Shown here in pieces: positions 59,610 through 64,000 of a stretch of 64,000 bases of DNA; within the stretch, counting starts at the first letter, position 1, and every line of letters begins with the position of its first letter. The position numbers and the translations under genes are program-made. Under the pieces are notes generated by a model. It did no database searches. It was given only the letters and a program-made list of their open reading frames with translations, and was not told the DNA's origin. The stretch comes from Methylomonas rhizoryzae (GTDB lineage: Bacteria > Pseudomonadota > Gammaproteobacteria > Methylococcales > Methylomonadaceae), in the NCBI RefSeq assembly GCF_008632455.1, contig NZ_CP043929.1, forward strand, positions 4,464,001 through 4,528,000, written 5' to 3'.

Positions 59610-60733
59610 GCGATACCCTGGAACTGTTACAACGCCTGATTCGACTGGAATCGGTCACCCCGGCCGATGCCGGCTGCCAAGACGTGTTGGCCGAATGCTT
59701 AACCCCTTTGGGTTTCGTCGATGAGCGTCTTCCATTTGCCGATACCGAAAATCAATGGTTGCGGCGTGGCACTCGCAGCCCCTTGTTCGTGTTTTTGGGC
59801 CATACCGATGTAGTTCCGCCCGGCCCGGCCGAGGCTTGGGGTTCTGCACCGTTCAAACCCAACATCCGCGACGGCAAACTATTCGGTCGCGGCACGGCCG
59901 ACATGAAAGGCAGCATCGCCGCATTCGTCACTGCCGTCGAGCGCTTTCTGACTCGGCATCCCTCGCACAAAGGCTCGATCGCGGTGTTGATGACCAGCGA
60001 CGAAGAAGGCATTGCCACCCACGGCGTCGTCAAAGTCGTCGAAGTTCTGGAGGCGCGGCGCGAGAAAATCGATTGGTGTTTGGTGGGAGAGCCTTCCAGC
60101 AGCAAAACCGTGGGGGACGTGATTCGAGTCGGTAGGCGCGGGTCCTTATGCGCCAAATTAACCGTGTTCGGCATCCAGGGCCATGTGGCCTATCCGGAAT
60201 TGGCCGCTAATCCGATTCACGCCTTTGCTCCGGCTTTACAAGAATTGACCGCCGAAGTTTGGGATAACGGCAACGCCTTCTTTCCGCCCACCCGCTTGCA
60301 GGTTTCCAACATCAACGCCGGTACCGGCGCGGAAAACATTATTCCCGGTCAATTGGAGGCCTTATTTAACTTGCGTTTCAGTACCGAGCTGAACGAAGCG
60401 GCCATCAAAGCCCGCACCCACGCCATCTTCGACAAATACGGCTTCGACTACCAAATAGACTGGCGCTTGTCGGGTAATCCGTTTTTAACCGGCTCCGGCG
60501 AATTGTTGCAGGCTACCCATGCCGCAATCCGAGCCGTTTGCGGTATTGAACCGATAGACGACACCGGCGGCGGCACCTCCGACGGCCGCTTCGTGGCGCC
60601 TACCGGCGCGCAAGTAATCGAACTAGGCCCCTGCAACGCCAGCATCCACAAAGTCGACGAACACATAGGTTTGGAGGAACTGGAAACCTTAAGCCGGATT
60701 TACGAGCAAATATTGATCAATTTGCTCGCTTGA
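59606..60733 (+). CDS. dapE: Succinyl-diaminopimelate desuccinylase
   Basis: Di-zinc M20-type amidohydrolase releasing diaminopimelate for lysine and peptidoglycan synthesis. The metal ligands are visible in FLGHTDVVPPGP, GTADMKGSIAAF and MTSDEEG, with GGTSDGRF toward the C-terminus. Its 375 residues are the normal length. It is translationally coupled to the ArsC-like gene (ATGA). The two other succinylase-branch genes of this window, dapD and dapC, lie about 25 kb away. Confidence 0.97.
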   Translation: MSDTLELLQRLIRLESVTPADAGCQDVLAECLTPLGFVDERLPFADTENQWLRRGTRSPLFVFLGHTDVVPPGPAEAWGSAPFKPNIRDGKLFGRGTADMKGSIAAFVTAVERFLTRHPSHKGSIAVLMTSDEEGIATHGVVKVVEVLEARREKIDWCLVGEPSSSKTVGDVIRVGRRGSLCAKLTVFGIQGHVAYPELAANPIHAFAPALQELTAEVWDNGNAFFPPTRLQVSNINAGTGAENIIPGQLEALFNLRFSTELNEAAIKARTHAIFDKYGFDYQIDWRLSGNPFLTGSGELLQATHAAIRAVCGIEPIDDTGGGTSDGRFVAPTGAQVIELGPCNASIHKVDEHIGLEELETLSRIYEQILINLLA

Positions 60734-60765
60734 TTTTCTGCGTTTTCGTTTACGAGGAGTGACAC

Positions 60766-61494
60766 ATGAACTGCCACCAAGTGGATTACCAAATCGTCGG
60801 TCACGACATCCAGATGGTCGAAGTGGAATTGGACCCGGGCGAAACGGTGATTGCAGAAGCCGGCGCGATGACCTACATCGAACAGGACATCGATTTCGAA
60901 ACCAAGATGGGCGACGGCTCCGGCGGCGTCATGGATAAATTGTTCGGCATCGGCAAAAGGATGCTGACCGGGGAGTCGGTGTTCCTGACCCATTTCACCA
61001 ACAAGGGAAAACAAAAACGGCGGGCGGCATTTTCCGCGCCTTATCCGGGCTCGGTCATTGCGTTGAATCTTGCGGAACTGGGCGAACAGGTGATTTGCCA
61101 GCGCAGCGCGTTTTTAGCGGCGGCCTTCGGCACCAAGGTGGATATTGCGTTCAACAAGCGCTTAGGCAGCGGTTTTTTCGGCGGCGAAGGATTTATCCTA
61201 CAACGCTTGCGCGGCGACGGCATGGCATTCGTTCACGCCGGCGGCACGGTCATCCGCAAGGACCTGCGCAACGAAACCCTGCGTCTGGATACGGGATGTT
61301 TGGTCGCCTTTAGCGGCGACATCGATTACAACATCGCACTCAGCGGCGGCTTGAAAAGCATGTTGTTCGGCGGCGAAGGTTTGTTTTTAGCGACCATGAA
61401 AGGTACCGGCTCGGTATGGGTGCAAAGTATGCCGTTTTCGCGGCTTGCGGAGCAGGTGATAGGTCATTTGCCGCCGGTTGGCGACCAAGGTTAA
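60766..61494 (+). CDS. AIM24/TIGR00266 family protein
   Basis: A 242-residue cytoplasmic protein of the AIM24 family (TIGR00266), a beta-rich, TRAP-like fold. VEVELDPGETVIAEAGAM, then GSGFFGGEGFILQRLRGDG and SGGLKSMLFGGEGLF, are its repeated Gly-rich blocks. Its biochemical role is not established. It begins 32 bases after dapE and may be co-transcribed with it. Confidence 0.92.
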   Translation: MNCHQVDYQIVGHDIQMVEVELDPGETVIAEAGAMTYIEQDIDFETKMGDGSGGVMDKLFGIGKRMLTGESVFLTHFTNKGKQKRRAAFSAPYPGSVIALNLAELGEQVICQRSAFLAAAFGTKVDIAFNKRLGSGFFGGEGFILQRLRGDGMAFVHAGGTVIRKDLRNETLRLDTGCLVAFSGDIDYNIALSGGLKSMLFGGEGLFLATMKGTGSVWVQSMPFSRLAEQVIGHLPPVGDQG

Positions 61495-61605
61495 GTAATT
61501 AGCCGAGTTTTGCCAATTGCCTGACCAAAGCTTACAACGATCGGTCACGGGCCTGGACGTCTTCGGGTGCCGAGGTTCGTCAGCCCGTTCGCGGCTCGAA
61601 AACTG

Positions 61606-62343
61606 TCACTCCCGACCGGACAGCCACAACTTCAAATACTTGTAATAGGTGATTTCTGCATTGGAGACAGCCAACATAAAGCCTTGCGGGCCGTCCAATA
61701 TCGCCAGCCGCAGAAAATATGTGCGGAAAAACGTCCAAAAGGCTTTGGCAACCGCTGCGGACAAGCAGGATACCTCTCCGCGCTCTCGTAACTTTTGCGC
61801 CCCTAAAGTCGAATAGCTGTTGACTTTTGCCAACACCTCTTCCAAATTCACATAGCTTTCGTGCAAGATGGGATTTTGTAAACGCCCAAGCTCACCGTTT
61901 ACTATCACCCGCTCGTGCACCAAATCGTCGCTAAACCGGCCGGCTTTGGAGCGAAACAGTCGCACGACGTAATCCGGCCACCAGCCGCCGTGTTTAATTT
62001 GCCGGCCGCAATAGCTGGATAACCTGGGGATTTGATAGCCAGAACAAACGCCGGTCCGCATCACGGTTTCGATCTCGGTTCTTAACGCCTCCGATACCTG
62101 TTCGTCCGCATCCAGCGATAACACCCATTCGTGGCTGGCTTTCTGCAGTGCGCGTTGTTTTTGCGGGCCGAATCCCGGCCAATCCGTACTGTAAACCCGG
62201 TCGGTAAACTGTCGGCAAATTGCTACGGTATCGTCGTTGCTGCCGGAATCCAACACGACGATTTCGTCGGCCCAAGCCACGGATTGCAGACACTTAGCAA
62301 TATGGGCCGATTCATTACGGGTGATGACGATGACGCTGAGCAT
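61606..62343 (-). CDS. GT2 glycosyltransferase (WaaE/KdtX-like)
   Basis: A 245-residue GT2 enzyme. MLSVIVITRNESAHIAKCL, VVLDSGSNDDTV and LSLDADEQVSEAL (DxD-type) mark the nucleotide-sugar site. The continuation (YCGRQIKHGGWWPDYVVRLFR) is characteristic of the LPS-core glucosyltransferase group WaaE/KdtX. ATG 62343 gives the standard start, preferred over a TTG 6 bases earlier. It follows a second GT2 and a ligase-type gene on the same strand, which supports an LPS-core role. Confidence 0.88.
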   Translation of the reverse strand: MLSVIVITRNESAHIAKCLQSVAWADEIVVLDSGSNDDTVAICRQFTDRVYSTDWPGFGPQKQRALQKASHEWVLSLDADEQVSEALRTEIETVMRTGVCSGYQIPRLSSYCGRQIKHGGWWPDYVVRLFRSKAGRFSDDLVHERVIVNGELGRLQNPILHESYVNLEEVLAKVNSYSTLGAQKLRERGEVSCLSAAVAKAFWTFFRTYFLRLAILDGPQGFMLAVSNAEITYYKYLKLWLSGRE

Positions 62344-62361
62344 AGACAACCGTTCCTACCA

Positions 62362-63186
62362 TCAGTACCAGAAAAACTCGCCGGCTTCGCGTTTGCCGTG
62401 CAGCGTCATACCGAATGCGGCAAGCTCGTGCTGGCGCCAAGCATGAGCCTGACTCACCCGTTGATATTTGGCCCATTTGCGCTGCATCCAGCTTTGTTGC
62501 AACAAGCGATAGTTGTAGCGATTCCCGAGTCCTTGTTTAGCGGACAAGCCGCGTTCCTGCTTCATCGCGGTTTGGGTAATCGACCCGTAATGATGCAACC
62601 AGGAAGCGCCGCTAATCGCACACGGGATGCCGGCTTTATCCGCTTCGTGAAAGAACAGGGTATCTTCGTAGCCGAGCAGTTTCGGGACCGGTTGAAAATA
62701 GCCTATCTGCTGCCAGACCGATTCGTGCACCGCCAAACAGACGGCGTGGCGACCGCCGCGGCGCAGAACGCTACCCATCTTTTTTGCAGCGGTTTCGGAG
62801 AACGCGTCGAAATCGTAATCCAAAGGCCCTTCAATCAAGGCTGGAGAAACCAGTTTCAATCCATTTTGTTCCGCGCTGGTAATCAAATTTTCCAACCATC
62901 CGGCACTCACCAGCACATCGTTGTTCATGATGACCGACCATTCGGCTTGTAGGGCGAGAATCCCTTGATTCCACGCCGTACCGCAGCCTAAATTGGATCG
63001 GTTATAGATATGCCCGCCCAGCGGCAGCGACTGCAGATAATCCCGGGTGGCGTCGCTGGAATCGTTGTCCACTACGACCAAACGGGACAGATCAAACCCA
63101 TGTTTGAGCATGCTGTCTATACATTGGCGAGTGTAATCGACTTGGTTGTAACAAGCGAAGGTAACGGCGTACTTGGCTGGATTCAT
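62362..63186 (-). CDS. GT2 glycosyltransferase
   Basis: A 274-residue family 2 glycosyltransferase. It starts with YAVTFACYNQVDYTRQCIDSML, then VVVDNDSSDATRDYL and WSVIMNNDVLVSAGWL (the NND-type metal site), and LGYEDTLFFHEADKAG with an acidic active-site motif. Its ATG overlaps the upstream stop as ATGA, which fixes the start at 63186; a longer in-frame extension (to 63441) would run inside the ligase gene. Donor and acceptor are unknown. Confidence 0.88.
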   Translation of the reverse strand: MNPAKYAVTFACYNQVDYTRQCIDSMLKHGFDLSRLVVVDNDSSDATRDYLQSLPLGGHIYNRSNLGCGTAWNQGILALQAEWSVIMNNDVLVSAGWLENLITSAEQNGLKLVSPALIEGPLDYDFDAFSETAAKKMGSVLRRGGRHAVCLAVHESVWQQIGYFQPVPKLLGYEDTLFFHEADKAGIPCAISGASWLHHYGSITQTAMKQERGLSAKQGLGNRYNYRLLQQSWMQRKWAKYQRVSQAHAWRQHELAAFGMTLHGKREAGEFFWY

Positions 63187-64000
63187 GATTTCAAATTTAC
63201 GGAGGCGGATGACGAACGGATCAACAGTGCGCCGATAAAACAGCTCAACATCATCGCGTGAAAAGAAGCGGCAAACTTTAAATTGAAGACTTCGGTCGTC
63301 ATACCGCTGACAAAGGTACAAAGCAAATAACCCAAGGCTAGCAGCCCCAATCGTTGGGTGATTTTGCAGTCGGCCCACAGTTGCTTGCCGAAATACACGG
63401 CCGGCACCACAAACAACGCCAAACTGGACAACAAACCCCAAATGCCGGAACGCACCGCATTGGTAGCGATCTCGTTATGAAAGCCGGCGTTTAACGCAAA
63501 TTCTTGGGTTTTTACCACGGCGTAACGGTTCAGTTCCGGATGGCCGATAAACGTTGCGAAACCACGGTCGCCGAAACCGCCGAAAGGATTTTGTTCCAGC
63601 AAAAAAGCGGCCATGCGGATAAACGATAAACGGGCGCCGACCGAGTTATGCCGGTTCGGCCCATCCCAGTGGTAGGTCATGATTTCCTCTATCGCCATGC
63701 CGGTACGTTCTCGTAAAGTCGCTGACAGATAAAACACCGACAAGCTCAACAACACCGCCGCGGCAAACGCATACACGCGATAGCCGGCCAAACGGATGTT
63801 TAACCAAATTAACAACACTAGCGGTGCAGCGGCCCAACCGGTCCGGCTACTGGACAACACCGATAGATACAGGCCGACCGCGAAGCCGCAAAATTTGTAG
63901 AGTCGTACTATCCACCCATCTTTTTGGTACAAATCGATCGCTAACAGGCAAAACAAGCCCAAAGTGAGATTCAAACTGCCGAAGGTTAGAGGATCGACGA
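63183..64000 (-). CDS. O-antigen ligase-type membrane protein, 5' end beyond window
   Basis: The visible 272 codons are the C-terminal part of a Wzy/WaaL-like (O-antigen ligase) polytopic protein; the open frame runs past the window edge with no start in sight. Several transmembrane segments and a large periplasmic loop (about residues 100-165 of the visible part) with GGFGDRGFATF and LNAGFHNEIATNAVRSG (the conserved HN..) fit the family. It is translationally coupled to the following GT2, so it belongs to the LPS-core/ligation cluster. Confidence 0.82.
   Translation of the reverse strand, partial: VDPLTFGSLNLTLGLFCLLAIDLYQKDGWIVRLYKFCGFAVGLYLSVLSSSRTGWAAAPLVLLIWLNIRLAGYRVYAFAAAVLLSLSVFYLSATLRERTGMAIEEIMTYHWDGPNRHNSVGARLSFIRMAAFLLEQNPFGGFGDRGFATFIGHPELNRYAVVKTQEFALNAGFHNEIATNAVRSGIWGLLSSLALFVVPAVYFGKQLWADCKITQRLGLLALGYLLCTFVSGMTTEVFNLKFAASFHAMMLSCFIGALLIRSSSASVNLKS

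Noticed and set aside
63187..63441. N-terminal extension of the GT2 enzyme at 62362-63186
   Set aside because: The extension lies inside the ligase-type gene in another frame; the ATGA overlap and the conserved GT2 start fix the ATG at 63186.
1..64000. CRISPR arrays, tRNA or rRNA genes, prophage or toxin-antitoxin modules
   Set aside because: Scanning the non-coding gaps showed no regularly spaced direct repeats, no tRNA cloverleaf-like segments and no phage structural or paired small toxin genes.

Overview
The window looks like a chromosomal segment of a gammaproteobacterium. The gene mix (NsrR-controlled norCB, type IV pilus retraction ATPases pilT/pilU, motAB, dapC/dapD/dapE, eukaryote-like NADP-isocitrate dehydrogenase, an exosortase-associated TIGR04073 protein, an ABC-exported polysaccharide locus) is reminiscent of Methylococcales-type methanotrophs. 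That assignment is inference: no methane- or methanol-oxidation gene lies in the window. No rRNA, tRNA or CRISPR array was found.

Layout. 0-9 kb: housekeeping and signalling genes (pgi, a radical SAM protein, a mini flagellar-rod-like protein, a membrane cytochrome c, a cold-shock protein, clpB behind a sigma-32-like promoter, an HD-GYP phosphodiesterase). 9-20.4 kb: an accessory region with an IS66 remnant, an acyltransferase, an OmpA-type lipoprotein, a TIGR04073 protein, a rhodanese, a glycosyltransferase pseudogene with at least three frameshifts, a secreted S8-type peptidase with Glu where the catalytic His is expected, a secreted-protein gene split by a group II intron inserted antisense, a DUF6438-like secreted protein, and a complete IS5-family element with CTAA target duplications. 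20.5-23.5 kb: nitric oxide detoxification, with nsrR divergent from a small membrane protein-norC-norB operon and two NsrR-like operators between them. 24-44.7 kb: ordinary chromosome (smr, surE-pcm, icd, a DksA-like protein, pilT-pilU-mltB, dapD, dapC, an M48 protease, argC, a quinone oxidoreductase plus sulfurtransferase, an SDR, motAB, a CDF transporter, nadC).

44.8-59 kb: a minus-strand polysaccharide locus. In transcription order it reads wzm-wzt (export), an asparagine synthetase-like amidotransferase, two GT4 enzymes, a COG5610-type HAD protein, a GT2 enzyme, a GT4 enzyme, glf (UDP-galactofuranose), a polyprenyl-type GT2 and a WecB-like epimerase. Its middle part (about 48.6-57.5 kb) is visibly richer in A+T than its flanks, as expected for an exchangeable surface-antigen locus. 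The genes fit together as synthesis of a galactofuranose-containing, possibly amidated glycan exported by Wzm/Wzt. 59.2-61.5 kb holds an ArsC-like protein with dapE and an AIM24-family protein. 61.6-64 kb, on the minus strand, holds two GT2 enzymes and the 3' part of an O-antigen ligase-type gene that runs off the window.

The most informative structure is the group II intron. Its ends (GTGTG start, AC end), domain V, a perfect 7-nt EBS1/IBS1 match, and exact restoration of the host reading frame on removal can all be read directly. Its orientation opposite to the host gene means splicing cannot rescue that gene.
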